Source of the DNA: Hamadaea sp.
GTDB lineage: Bacteria; Actinomycetota; Actinomycetes; Mycobacteriales; Micromonosporaceae
Direction of reading: 5' to 3'
Length of the DNA: 64,000 nucleotides
NCBI RefSeq assembly: GCF_013362815.1
Contig: NZ_JABFVK010000067.1
Span: 18,463 to 82,462, forward strand
Part shown: positions 41,655 through 50,445 of the stretch, piece by piece
How positions within the stretch are numbered: position 1 is the first letter of the stretch
Layout of the letters: the number at the start of each line of letters is the position of its first letter
Program-made: the position numbers and the translations under genes
The notes under the pieces: model-generated
The model's database searches: none
The model's input: the letters and a program-made list of their open reading frames with translations, nothing else
Told to the model about the DNA's origin: nothing

Positions 41655-43432
41655 ATCGCGTCGCGGACGTGGTGGTGGGCCAGGTCTAGGCGGATGGCCT
41701 CATCGCTTTGCGGATCGGTCTCCGTCGGCGCGATCGGCTCGCCCCGCGCGATGACCATCGTCGGTTTGCGGCGGAACAAACGGCCAAAGCCGGACGGGGT
41801 GATGAAGCGGATCGACAGCGGCACCACGGGTACGCGCGCCTGGGCGGCGAGGTGGAACGCTCCGCGTTTGAAGGGCCGCAGGGTCGTGTCGTAGGGAATC
41901 AGCTCGCCTTCGGGGAAGAAATGCACGATACGGCCCTGGGCGAGGAAGAGCTCCAGTTCGGCGAAGAACAGCGGCAACTTCGACAGCTCCGTCGGCACCG
42001 CGACGCCGCCCAGGAATCGGACGAGGCCGCCGTACCAGGGGTGCTGGAGATTGACGGGGGCTGAGGTGAAGACGACGCGACGCGGGAACATCGCGATCGC
42101 GACCAGTGCGCTGTCGAGGAAGTGCACGTGATTGCATACCGTCAAGGCTCCGCCCGGCAACGAGAGCCGGTTCCGGCGTTCTGCACGTACGCCGAGGAAC
42201 ACGCGCGTCCACCCGAACAGCACGGGAATGACGATCGCGTAGTAGAAGGCGGCCGACAGCGTCCGGTAGAGCCAGTGGGCGTACCCGGCCGGGCGTTCCG
42301 CGGGCTCGTCGGCCTTGGCGTACACCCGCTCGATCGCCTTGACGCTGCGGTCGACTTCGTAGAGTTCACCGAGGCGGGCGTACGCGGACGACGCCTGGGC
42401 CCGAGCGTCGGGATGGTCGATCCAGTAGTCGATCCGGTCGGCGAGTGAGGACGGATCGCCGGAGCGGAACAGGTTCTCCGAGCCGAGCGCGAACTGCCCG
42501 GTCGCGCTGCGGCGACTGTCGGAGATGACCGGGACGAGCCCGCAGGAGAACGCCTCCATGCAGGACAGTCCCTCGATCTCGACGTCGGACGCGTGCACGT
42601 AGAGGTCGGAGTGCCGGATGAGCTCGATCAGCTCGTCTTGGGAGTAGTAGCCGAACACCGCCGGATTCGGCAGTTTCGCGGCCATCCGGCGGAGGCGTTT
42701 CTCGGTCGGGCCGTGCCCGGCGAAGCACACCTGTACGCGGTCGGCATGCCGCGCTCGGCGTACCGCCCGGATCAGCACGTCCTGCCGCTTCTCCGGGGAG
42801 AACCGGCCCACCATCAGGATGCGGAACGGTTCGTCCCGCGTACGCTCCCGGCGAGGCCCCGGCCGGAAGGCGGCGTCCACACCATTGGAGATCACGTGGA
42901 GCCGGGCCCGGTAGCCGTGGCGGCGCAGCTGAGCGGCGATGAAGGTCGACGGGCAGTGGATGTCGGCGAAGCGGCCGTAGAAGGTGAGCCGGAGCAGGAG
43001 GTACACCAGGTGCGCAGCCGGCCGGAACCAACCCAGCCCGATGTTGTAAGTGACGTTCTCGGGCTGGATGTGGAAGGCGGCGACGGCCGGTACGCCCAGC
43101 TTGCGGGCGATCCGCTCGGCGGACCGACCCAACGGCCACGGCTGGTAGATGTGGACGACGTCGGCACCCTTGATCGCAGTCGTCAGCACTTCCGTGTCCG
43201 GCTTGGCGAACAGGGTGTTCTGCCGATGCGCGAGCCGGCTGGCGATCGGCACGACGAGCTCCGGGACATAGAAGACCTCCAGTCCGTCGGGCACCGGATC
43301 TCCGGGATCGCCGCAGGCCACGACGCGTACGGTGTGGCCACGGTGGACGAGGGCCTCGGCGAACCGGGTCGCCGACAAGGTGGTCCCGTTGTTGTTGACG
43401 TTGAACGTGTCGATGACCAACGTGATGATCAT
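41648..43432 (-). CDS. Fused GT4 glycosyltransferase and PlsC-type acyltransferase
   Basis: In the 594-residue protein, residues 1 to about 375 are a GT-B glycosyltransferase of family 4, with donor-binding EX7E at Glu285-Glu293 (EIEGLSCME) and HVISNGVD near 180. Residues about 385-594 are a 1-acyl-glycerol-3-phosphate acyltransferase domain with HX4D His435-Asp440 (NHVHFLD) and FPEGE 506-510. The two activities in one chain suggest synthesis of an acylated glycolipid at the inner membrane face, perhaps a glycosyl-diacylglycerol or phosphatidylinositol-mannoside-like lipid. The acceptor is unknown. It stands alone; the 43433-43559 gap shows no clear feature. Confidence 0.92.
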   Translation of the reverse strand: MIITLVIDTFNVNNNGTTLSATRFAEALVHRGHTVRVVACGDPGDPVPDGLEVFYVPELVVPIASRLAHRQNTLFAKPDTEVLTTAIKGADVVHIYQPWPLGRSAERIARKLGVPAVAAFHIQPENVTYNIGLGWFRPAAHLVYLLLRLTFYGRFADIHCPSTFIAAQLRRHGYRARLHVISNGVDAAFRPGPRRERTRDEPFRILMVGRFSPEKRQDVLIRAVRRARHADRVQVCFAGHGPTEKRLRRMAAKLPNPAVFGYYSQDELIELIRHSDLYVHASDVEIEGLSCMEAFSCGLVPVISDSRRSATGQFALGSENLFRSGDPSSLADRIDYWIDHPDARAQASSAYARLGELYEVDRSVKAIERVYAKADEPAERPAGYAHWLYRTLSAAFYYAIVIPVLFGWTRVFLGVRAERRNRLSLPGGALTVCNHVHFLDSALVAIAMFPRRVVFTSAPVNLQHPWYGGLVRFLGGVAVPTELSKLPLFFAELELFLAQGRIVHFFPEGELIPYDTTLRPFKRGAFHLAAQARVPVVPLSIRFITPSGFGRLFRRKPTMVIARGEPIAPTETDPQSDEAIRLDLAHHHVRDAIR

Positions 43433-43559
43433 TGGCGCGCCGCCGCTCCCAGGGTCGCTCCCGCCGCCACGCCCTGTGGCAGGTTCGGTCTACTCCCTCA
43501 ACTGACGAAGACCGCCGCAGGCTGCGTACCCGTGGCTGGAAAGCGTGCGCGGACGCGGA

Positions 43560-45332
43560 TCAGACCGCGTCCGACTTGAGGAACACCCCAGCCGGCCTGC
43601 GGGTATGCGCCCAGGCGGGCAGCGCGGCCGTCGCCGCGACGGTGAGCAGGAGGGCCAGCGCGGCGATGACCAGCGACGTCACCGGTGGCGGCGGCATCTC
43701 GACGCTGACGATCCAGTAGAGGAAGAGGCCGGTCGGCACGCCCACCGCGAGGCCGGGCAGCGCGGCCAGCACCTGGACCACGCACAGCGCCGTGACGATC
43801 TGGCCGGGAGTCGCGCCGAGGGTGCGGGCGACGGTGAGCGGACGGCGGGCCTGATGAGCCGCGCTCCAGCCGATCACCAGTGTGTTCAGTATGGACAGTG
43901 CGCCGAGCGCGAGCGTGACACCGGTCAGCACGTGGCTGAGGGCGACGCCGCGGACGTCTTCGAGCGACGACACCCCGAAGCTCAACGGCCGGATGGTTTG
44001 CGTCCGGAAGATCATCAACGCGGTCACCATGGCCGCCGTTGCCGCCGTCCCGAAGCAGGCCGACAGTGCCCGGCCCGGACGGCGAGCGATCAATTGCATG
44101 CCGAGCAGCAGCGACGTGGGTAGATGAGCCATCACCCCGGAGAGGCCCAACGCGTGCGAGGACTCGGCGCTGCCGTCGGCCAGGGCCGAGACGGTGCTCC
44201 GCCGAGCCGCCCGGACGACCGGCCCGAGCGTACTGGCGAGCGCGATCAGAAGCGCGAGAACGGCTGCGGCGACGATCGTCCCGAAGGTGGGCGCGCTGAC
44301 CGTGCTGATCAGCCCGGCACTCGGATCGGTCAGCTGTGGGGCCACGAACGTGCCCACCACCAGGCCGAGCACTGCCGCCGCGGTGGCCGAAGGCAGAGTC
44401 TGGGCCAGCAGCACTGCCGCGACCGTGCTCGGCGTCGCGCCGACGGCTTTGAGCAGTCCGGCACGCCGGTTGTAGCGCGCGGCACGCAACGTTACGAGCG
44501 CCGCCAGCCCGACCGCGGCGGCGATCGCGATCAGCCAGCCACCGACCACGAGCGTCGGCACCATGAACCGGATCATCCGGGTGTCCTCTTCCACGACCTG
44601 CTGCCAGGTCGCGTAATGCGTCCAGGTGTCACCCCGGAAGTCCGCGGTGGAGATCGATCGGACGAAGTCCTTCGTCGCGGCGGGATCGGCCAGCTTCAGA
44701 TACAGCAGGCGTACGCCGACAGCACCGCCCGAAGCCGCTCGGGCGTCGGCGGCGGTCACCCAGATCTTGCCGCCCCGGTCGGTCGGCCCTCGTCCCTGTG
44801 CGTTGTCCGAACCCGGGTAGACGCCGCTCGCGGCGCTCACGGCGATGCCGACGATCGTCAGGCTGCGGCCGTTGACCGTGACGACGTCGCGGACGCGTAC
44901 GCCCATCACCTGGGCGAAGCCGCGCTCGATCACCGCACCGCCGTCCTCGACCCAGGTCCCCTCGGTCACGACGGGTTGATCCACCGCCGCAGCAGTCTTG
45001 TCGCGCCCTTCGACCGCCGAGCGCACCTCGAAACCGCGTACGCGGATGGTGGTGGAGAACGCGAAGTAGGGTCCGGCGTACGCGACGACGCCGGGGGCGT
45101 GACTGAGCTTCTCCGGCAACGGCGTGTCCCCGACCGTCGTTGCGATGACGTCCGGTCCGGCGGTGGCCTCCTTCGTCGCGACGTACGCCGTCTCGGTCGA
45201 AGTCGTCAGCCCCAGCCCGACCGTCAGAGTGGCGACCGCCACCGTGACGGCGATCAGCGGGATCAGCGCCTCGACCGGATAGCGCCGGATGTCGCGTACG
45301 GCGAGCCGCCAGATCACCAGCAGGTGTCCCAC
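43560..45332 (-). CDS. FtsX-type ABC exporter permease
   Basis: The 590-residue protein has the N-terminal helix (about 20-45), a large extracellular domain (to about 255) and two blocks of membrane helices of the MacB/FtsX type (LIAIAAAVGLAALVTLRAARYNRRAGLLKAVGATP is shortened here to its core RAGLLKAVGATPSTV; the second copy is VARTLGATPGQIVTAL). It is third in a PadR-ATPase-permease operon, four bases after the ATPase gene. Such exporters handle lipoproteins, peptides or drugs by a mechanical cycle; the cargo is unknown. Confidence 0.92.
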   Translation of the reverse strand: MGHLLVIWRLAVRDIRRYPVEALIPLIAVTVAVATLTVGLGLTTSTETAYVATKEATAGPDVIATTVGDTPLPEKLSHAPGVVAYAGPYFAFSTTIRVRGFEVRSAVEGRDKTAAAVDQPVVTEGTWVEDGGAVIERGFAQVMGVRVRDVVTVNGRSLTIVGIAVSAASGVYPGSDNAQGRGPTDRGGKIWVTAADARAASGGAVGVRLLYLKLADPAATKDFVRSISTADFRGDTWTHYATWQQVVEEDTRMIRFMVPTLVVGGWLIAIAAAVGLAALVTLRAARYNRRAGLLKAVGATPSTVAAVLLAQTLPSATAAAVLGLVVGTFVAPQLTDPSAGLISTVSAPTFGTIVAAAVLALLIALASTLGPVVRAARRSTVSALADGSAESSHALGLSGVMAHLPTSLLLGMQLIARRPGRALSACFGTAATAAMVTALMIFRTQTIRPLSFGVSSLEDVRGVALSHVLTGVTLALGALSILNTLVIGWSAAHQARRPLTVARTLGATPGQIVTALCVVQVLAALPGLAVGVPTGLFLYWIVSVEMPPPPVTSLVIAALALLLTVAATAALPAWAHTRRPAGVFLKSDAV

Positions 45333-45336
45333 GGCG

Positions 45337-46080
45337 TCAGCCCTCCCAGCTCAGGAGGGTGCCGAGCGGTCGACCGCCGGGGTGGTGGCCCGTGTCGCTG
45401 GTGACCATGCCGTCGCGCATCGAGACCACGCGGTCGGCCGTGGCGGCGACCCGTTCGTCATGCGTGACCAGCACCAGGGTCTGGCCGCGGGCGCGCAGGT
45501 CGGCGAACAACCGAAGGATCTCGTGGGTTGCGGCACTGTCGAGATTGCCGGTCGGCTCGTCGGCGAAGACCACCATCGGCTCGTTGACCAGCGCGCGGGC
45601 GACGGCGACGCGCTGCCGCTGACCGCCCGAAAGCTCCGCGGGCAGCCGCCGGGCCCGATCGCCCAGCCCCACCCGGTCGAGCAGCTCCATCGCCCGCCGA
45701 CGGGCCGTCCGCGGTGAGACGCCCGCGAGCAACGCGGGCAGCTGCACGTTCTCGGCCGCGGTCAACTCGTCCATCAAGTGGTACGCCTGGAAGACGAACC
45801 CGATCGCTTTGCGGCGCAGCCGCGCCAACGCCCGCTCGCCGACCTGGTCGATCCGCCGCCCGCCGAGCCACACCTGCCCGTAACTGGGCCGATCCAGCCC
45901 ACCGAGCAGTTGCAGAAGGGTGGACTTGCCGCACCCGCTCGCCCCGATGACCGCCAGCGTCTGCCCGGCCGGAACCTCCAGATCGACTTCGTCGACCGCA
46001 CGGACGAGGCTCTCGTCTTCCCCGTACACCTTGGACAGACCGACCGCGCGCACCATCGGCGCCCCATCCTGAACCGTCAT
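45337..46080 (-). CDS. ABC transporter ATPase (MacB/LolD type)
   Basis: The 247-residue ATPase is complete: Walker A GASGCGKST, Q-loop in FVFQAYHLMDELTA, signature LSGGQRQRVAVARAL, Walker B MVVFADEPTGNLD and switch His in LVTHDERVA. It powers the FtsX-type permease encoded downstream. The ATG at 46080 overlaps the padR stop as ATGA. Confidence 0.95.
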   Translation of the reverse strand: MTVQDGAPMVRAVGLSKVYGEDESLVRAVDEVDLEVPAGQTLAVIGASGCGKSTLLQLLGGLDRPSYGQVWLGGRRIDQVGERALARLRRKAIGFVFQAYHLMDELTAAENVQLPALLAGVSPRTARRRAMELLDRVGLGDRARRLPAELSGGQRQRVAVARALVNEPMVVFADEPTGNLDSAATHEILRLFADLRARGQTLVLVTHDERVAATADRVVSMRDGMVTSDTGHHPGGRPLGTLLSWEG

Positions 46081-46607
46081 CGCTCCGCCCTTCCGACGCG
46101 GGCCGACCACACCCGCTCGCACACGTCCAGCCAGCGCAGATCGGCCTGCATCCGCAACGCGACCCCCTCCAACAGCACCCACGGCTCCGACTCCGGGGCC
46201 TGCTCGAGCGCGGCCCGCTGCACCTGGCCGAGGCTGCGCATGAGCTCCTGCCGCTGACCGGCGACGAGCGCCCGGGGATCGGCCAGGCCGGAGACCGCCG
46301 CCGCCACCAGCTTCAGGTGGAACTCCGCGACGTCCGGTTTCGTCCCCGCCGACTCCGCCAGCCACTCGACCACCCGATCCCGGCCCGGCGGCGTCAACGC
46401 GTACACCTTGCGGCGGGGGCCGCGCGTCGGGTCGTCCTCCCGCTCCTGCACCACCAGCCCGGCTCGTTCCAGGCGAGTGAGGGTCACGTAGATCTGCCCC
46501 GCGTTGAGCGTCTCGCCGACCGGCCCGAGTGCGTTGGACAGCCGTCGTCGCAGGTCGTAGCCGTGCGAGGGTTCCTTGACGAGCAGCGCCAGCACCACGT
46601 CCTGCAC
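46077..46607 (-). CDS. PadR-family regulator
   Basis: I start at the GTG (VQDVVLALLVKEPSHGYDLR) because TATACA lies six bases before it; a TTG two codons upstream is the alternative. The 176-residue protein has a PadR winged helix (1 to about 85) with the wing DPTRGPRRKVYALTPPGRDR and a C-terminal dimerisation helix bundle. It is the first gene of the operon with an ABC exporter, so it is likely an autorepressor induced by the exporter's cargo. A palindrome TTAGCTAA (46624-46631) upstream is a possible site. Confidence 0.92.
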   Translation of the reverse strand: MQDVVLALLVKEPSHGYDLRRRLSNALGPVGETLNAGQIYVTLTRLERAGLVVQEREDDPTRGPRRKVYALTPPGRDRVVEWLAESAGTKPDVAEFHLKLVAAAVSGLADPRALVAGQRQELMRSLGQVQRAALEQAPESEPWVLLEGVALRMQADLRWLDVCERVWSARVGRAER

Positions 46608-46656
46608 ACACAATGTATAGCGGTTAGCTAAAGTCCCCGCAACCCCGCAGACAGGG

Positions 46657-46715
46657 CTGGATCAGGGTTCCCGGTCGAATCTTGAGGAGTGATTCGACCG
46701 GGAACCCTGATCCAG
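46657..46715. repeat. Palindromic repeat family A, copy 4
   Basis: Perfect 25-bp arms (46657-46681 and 46691-46715) around a 9-base centre TTGAGGAGT. Compared with copies 2 and 3 the left arm has CC where they have TG, and the right arm has GG where they have CA, so pairing is kept. Confidence 0.9.
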
Positions 46716-46726
46716 GGTCCGAACTG

Positions 46727-47479
46727 TCAGCCGACTCGCTTGTACGCGCGAACGGCGAAGAAGTACGCCACCGCGGCGATGCCGACGCACCAGGCCAACG
46801 CGGTCCAGATGTCGTTGCCGACGGGCTGGTCGTGCAACAGGCCCTGCAAGGTCTCGACGATCGACGTGACGGGCTGGTTCTCCGCGAAGACGCGTACCGG
46901 GGTGGGCATGGTCTCGGTCGGGACGAACGCGGAGCTGATGAACGGCAGGAAGATCAGCGGGTACGCGAACGCGCTCGCACCGTCGATGAACTTCGCGGTC
47001 AGGCCCGGAATGCAGGCGAGCCACGTCAGGGCCAGGGTGAACAAGGCGAGGATGCCCGCCACCGCCAGCCACGCCAGCACTCCGGCGCTCGACCGGAAGC
47101 CCATGATCAGTCCGATGCCGATGATGACGACGACCGAGATGGCGTTGGACACCATCGAGGTCAGGACGTGCCCCCAGAGCAACGACGACCGGCCGATGGG
47201 CATCGAGTTGAACCGCGAGAAGAGGCCGTTCTGGACGTCGGCGAACAACCGCACCGCGGTGTACGAGATGCCGCTGGCGATGGCGATCAGGAGGATGCCC
47301 GGCAGCAGGTAGTTCACGTAGTTGTCGGTGCCGGTCTGGATCGCGCCGCCGAGGACGTAGACGAACAGCAGCATCATCATGACCGGCGTGATCAGCACGG
47401 TGATGATGGTGTCCGGGCTGCGGACGATGTGCCGCATCGACCGGCCGAACAGGACGAAAGTGTCGCGTAGCGCCTTCAT
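46727..47479 (-). CDS. ABC-2 type permease (DrrB-like)
   Basis: The 250-residue membrane protein has six predicted helices and the ABC-2 signature region (FLPFISSAFVPTETMPTPVR followed by VFAENQPVTSIVETLQGLL), as in daunorubicin resistance DrrB permeases. Its ATG overlaps the stop of the ATPase gene by one base. It is last in an operon with an RHH protein, DUF4097 protein and an ATPase. Exported substrate is unknown; drugs or lipids are usual. Confidence 0.93.
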   Translation of the reverse strand: MKALRDTFVLFGRSMRHIVRSPDTIITVLITPVMMMLLFVYVLGGAIQTGTDNYVNYLLPGILLIAIASGISYTAVRLFADVQNGLFSRFNSMPIGRSSLLWGHVLTSMVSNAISVVVIIGIGLIMGFRSSAGVLAWLAVAGILALFTLALTWLACIPGLTAKFIDGASAFAYPLIFLPFISSAFVPTETMPTPVRVFAENQPVTSIVETLQGLLHDQPVGNDIWTALAWCVGIAAVAYFFAVRAYKRVG

Positions 47480-48240
47480 CACTGGCCCTTCTTCTCGCCG
47501 ACGATGGCGAGGAAAATCTCTTCGAGGGATGGTTGTTTCTCGACGTACTCGACCTTGGCCGGCGGAAACAGCTGCTTGAGGTGGTCGAGCGTGCCGTCGG
47601 CGATGATCCGGCCGCCGTGCAGGATCGCGATCCGGTCGGCGAGCTGCTCGGCCTCGTCCAGGTATTGCGTGGTCAGCAAGATCGTGGTGCCGCCCTGGGC
47701 GAGTTCCTTGACCGTCCGCCACACTTCGAGCCGGCCCTCCGGATCGAGGCCGGTCGTCGGCTCGTCCAGGAAGATCACCTGCGGCGAGCCGACCAGGCTC
47801 ATCGCGATGTCGAGCCGGCGGGTCATGCCACCGGAATAGGTCCCGGCCCGGCGGTCGGCCGCGTCGGTCAAGCCGAACCGGTCGAGCAGCGAAGCCGCAG
47901 TCTTCTGCGGGTCGGCGACCGCCCGCAGCTTCGCGATCATCACGAGGTTCTCCCGGCCGGTGAGGATCGCGTCCACTGCCGCGAACTGACCGGTCAGGCT
48001 GATGACGTCGCGGACCTTGTCCGGCTGGCGTACCACGTCGTAGCCGCACACGCGGGCCGTGCCGCCGTCCGCCTTGAGGAGTGTCGCGAGCGCCTTGATG
48101 GTGGTCGTCTTGCCCGCGCCGTTCGAGCCGAGCAGCGCGAAGATCTCCCCGCGCCGTACGCCGAAGTCGACGCCCTTCAGCACCTCGACTCCCGTGAAGG
48201 ACTTACGCAAGCCCTCCACCTGAATCGCCATGTCAGTCAC
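47479..48240 (-). CDS. ABC transporter ATPase (DrrA-like)
   Basis: I choose the GTG at 48240 (VTDMAIQVEGLRKSF) since GAAGGGA lies eight bases before it; an ATG at 48231 is possible. The 253-residue ATPase has Walker A GSNGAGKTT, signature YSGGMTRRLDIAMSL, Walker B QVIFLDEPTTGLDP and a DrrA-type C-terminus (FPPAKVEYVEKQPSLEEIFL). It energises the adjacent ABC-2 permease. Confidence 0.94.
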   Translation of the reverse strand: MTDMAIQVEGLRKSFTGVEVLKGVDFGVRRGEIFALLGSNGAGKTTTIKALATLLKADGGTARVCGYDVVRQPDKVRDVISLTGQFAAVDAILTGRENLVMIAKLRAVADPQKTAASLLDRFGLTDAADRRAGTYSGGMTRRLDIAMSLVGSPQVIFLDEPTTGLDPEGRLEVWRTVKELAQGGTTILLTTQYLDEAEQLADRIAILHGGRIIADGTLDHLKQLFPPAKVEYVEKQPSLEEIFLAIVGEKKGQ

Positions 48241-48286
48241 GTGAATCGTCCCTTCGTTCCACGGGGGTGGTGTCGTCGTGCGGTGA

Positions 48287-49132
48287 TCAGGAGCGGTGAA
48301 TCGTGATGTCGCCGAAGGAGGTGCTGCCACGGACCTCGACGGTCTCGGCGGCGTCCTCGGGCCGGGTGGTGTTCTCGAGCTGGTTGTTCACGCGCCCGAA
48401 CGCGGTGTTCACCTGCAGCCAGGCGGCGGTGCCTTCGGCGATGCCGATGTCGAGGCTGCCCATGGCGGTGCCGAGCACGACCGATCCACGGACGACCTCA
48501 CCGACGCTGACGTTGCCGTTCGAGGTCTTCGCGTCGACCCCGGCGCCGGCTCGGTCGACGATGATGTCGCCGTTGGCCGCGCGTACGCGGACGTCGCCGG
48601 TGACCGCCCCGATCCGGGTCTCACCGTTGGAGTTCTTGACGACGGCGGTGCCCTGGATCTGGCCTACCTGGATCGATCCGGTGCCCGTCGAGATGTCGGC
48701 GTCACCCGCGACGACGTCGGCGCTGACATTGCCGGCCGAGGTGTTCGCGCGCAGCGGGCCGGTCTGTTCGACCCAGATGTTGCCGGCCGTCGTCTTCAGC
48801 CGGCACTGACCGAGCTGACCGGCGCACCGGAGGTCGCCCATCTGCGTCTCCGCCGACACCTGCGAGCCGGTCGGCAGCTCGATGGTGACGTCGACCGACC
48901 TGAGCTTGCGCGAGAAGTCGAACATGCGGGCCTTCGGGCCGATGACCCGAAGCGTTCCGTTGCTGTAATCGACCCGGACCTGCTGCGCGGCCTTCACGTC
49001 GGACTCGTCGGACTCGTCGCTCGGGCGTACCTCGACGACGGTGTCGACGCGGTCGGACGCGGTGACTCGCAGGTATCCGACGCTGAGTTCGAGAGTGACG
49101 GCGATCGAATCGTAAGTCTCGAAAGTAGGCAT
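48287..49132 (-). CDS. DUF4097 family beta-helical protein
   Basis: A 281-residue protein composed of short repeats of the type TSAGNVSADVVAGDADISTG that should form a right-handed beta-helix, as in DUF4097/adhesin-like proteins. No signal peptide or membrane helix is seen, so it may act inside the cell or on the inner membrane face. GAGGGG precedes the ATG. DUF4097 genes often sit next to DrrAB-type exporters and small regulators, as here, but their job is unknown. Confidence 0.9.
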   Translation of the reverse strand: MPTFETYDSIAVTLELSVGYLRVTASDRVDTVVEVRPSDESDESDVKAAQQVRVDYSNGTLRVIGPKARMFDFSRKLRSVDVTIELPTGSQVSAETQMGDLRCAGQLGQCRLKTTAGNIWVEQTGPLRANTSAGNVSADVVAGDADISTGTGSIQVGQIQGTAVVKNSNGETRIGAVTGDVRVRAANGDIIVDRAGAGVDAKTSNGNVSVGEVVRGSVVLGTAMGSLDIGIAEGTAAWLQVNTAFGRVNNQLENTTRPEDAAETVEVRGSTSFGDITIHRS

Positions 49133-49214
49133 GGTTGTCCCCTCATCCCGGGTTGGTGTGCCGTCCCCGCTGGTCAGGGACGTGAAGTGAGCAGGTGGTC
49201 AGATCGGGGTGCGG

Positions 49215-49736
49215 TCAGCGCACCCAGCCGGTGAAGCTCTGTTTGGCTCGCTTGGCCGAGGCCGGCTCCGGGCGTTGCTCGCGATCGCCGCCCTGCAGGG
49301 CAGCGGCCGCCGACCGGACCAGCCAGGCGTTCACCGAACGCCCTTCTCGGGCCGCAGCCTCCTCGATCGCGGCCTTCAGCTGCTCGGGCAGGCGCACGTT
49401 GATCCGAGCCGACGGGCCATCCTCGGCGAACAGCAACTCGCCGTCCGGCGTACGCTCCGCGGTCGCCGTGGTCTCGGCGGAAGCCGGCTCGGCGGGGGGC
49501 AGCGTCACGACGAAGCTCGGGTCACGCCCGCGCAGGCGCAGCTCCACCGAGCCGGGAGCCAGATCCTGGGTGATCTCGTCCGTGGCCGCCGACAGCGCGT
49601 CGAGCAGCGTCATCCGGATCGCCGACTCCAGCGAGCCGGTCAAGCGCTCGACCAGCGCGCGGGCCTCGTCACCACCCGATTCGGCCAGCGTGGCGAACTG
49701 GCGACCGAGGTTGTTCACATGCGTGGTCAAGTCCAT
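49215..49736 (-). CDS. HicB-like ribbon-helix-helix regulator
   Basis: The 173-residue protein starts MDLTTHVNNLGRQF. Its C-terminal part has the RHH fold RINVRLPEQLKAAIEEAAAR followed by EGRSVNAWLVRSAAAALQG, as in HicB-type antitoxins, and the N-terminal 100 residues are of unknown fold. There is no HicA toxin nearby, so it is more likely a transcription regulator of the operon it heads (DUF4097 and ABC-2 exporter). Three repeats at 11-bp intervals overlap its start codon and are the probable autoregulatory site. Confidence 0.85.
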   Translation of the reverse strand: MDLTTHVNNLGRQFATLAESGGDEARALVERLTGSLESAIRMTLLDALSAATDEITQDLAPGSVELRLRGRDPSFVVTLPPAEPASAETTATAERTPDGELLFAEDGPSARINVRLPEQLKAAIEEAAAREGRSVNAWLVRSAAAALQGGDREQRPEPASAKRAKQSFTGWVR

Positions 49737-49763
49737 GGCACCACTATGGCACATGTATGGCAC
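49734..49763. promoter_or_regulatory. Three direct repeats with 11-bp period at RHH gene start
   Basis: CATGGCAC (49734-49741), TATGGCAC (49745-49752) and TATGGCAC (49756-49763) are spaced exactly 11 bp apart. RHH proteins often bind such closely phased short repeats. The first copy contains the start codon of the RHH gene. Confidence 0.72.
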
Positions 49764-49770
49764 CACCACA

Positions 49771-49804
49771 AGCCATCTTGGCTCAGCATGACGCCAAGAT
49801 GGCT
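49771..49804. repeat. Perfect 12-bp inverted repeat
   Basis: AGCCATCTTGGC (49771-49782) and GCCAAGATGGCT (49793-49804) flank a 10-base loop. It lies between the end of the DinB gene and the RHH operator, so it could be a terminator for the former or a second regulator site. Confidence 0.75.
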
Positions 49805-49814
49805 CAGGCAGGCG

Positions 49815-50405
49815 TCAGTTTGGCATCACGGAGCGCAGATGCGCAGCTCGGGCAGCTTCTTCCAGCAATGCGCGATGCGACTCGCGGGCGTCGAAATCGA
49901 TCACTGACTCGTACTCCGCCGTCGTTCCCGTCCGCCCGTCCAGCTGCTCCCGCAGAATGTCGGCGTGCCCGGCGTGCCGAGTCGTGTCGGTGAGGCTGTG
50001 CACCATGATCGTGAACAGCTGCACATCGGGCTGCGGCCACCAGGGCACATGGCCCGGCGCGTCGATGGTCAGAGCCTCGATCGTCGCGTCCGCGTGTGCG
50101 CACACGGATGCGTGCAGGGCCAGGATCTCCGCGCGAGTCTCGTCCTCGGCCGCCCAATGCTCGTTCTTCCACGCCTCTGGCGCGTTCCACGTCGGCACCG
50201 GCCCCGGGAACGGCCGGCCGAAGACGTCGCCGAAGTACCGTGCGTCCGAGTACGCCCGGTGCTTGACCAGCCCGAGGAGGTTGGTCCCGGTGGCCGTCAT
50301 CGGGCGGCGGACGTCGTACTCCGAAAGCCCGTCCAGCTTCCAGATCAGCGCTTCCCGGACTACCCGCAGTTGATGGTGCAAGCGTTCCTTGCTGTCGGCG
50401 ATCAT
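49815..50405 (-). CDS. DinB-family protein (DUF664)
   Basis: A 196-residue four-helix-bundle protein of the DinB/DUF664 group. Metal-ligand candidates are His in LVKHRAYSDARYF near 48 and the paired His in HSLTDTTRHAGHADILRE near 145-155. Related proteins use a metal for thiol transfer (mycothiol- or bacillithiol-dependent S-transferases), which would fit an actinomycete, but substrate is unknown. It is probably transcribed alone. Confidence 0.9.
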   Translation of the reverse strand: MIADSKERLHHQLRVVREALIWKLDGLSEYDVRRPMTATGTNLLGLVKHRAYSDARYFGDVFGRPFPGPVPTWNAPEAWKNEHWAAEDETRAEILALHASVCAHADATIEALTIDAPGHVPWWPQPDVQLFTIMVHSLTDTTRHAGHADILREQLDGRTGTTAEYESVIDFDARESHRALLEEAARAAHLRSVMPN

Positions 50406-50445
50406 GGCGCGGAGTCTGCCATCCGCCGGGCCCCGGCGGGGGCCG

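Noticed and set aside
49215..49736. HicAB toxin-antitoxin module
   Set aside because: Only a HicB-like RHH protein is present. No HicA-type double-stranded RNA-binding toxin frame is found on either side, so I call it a regulator.
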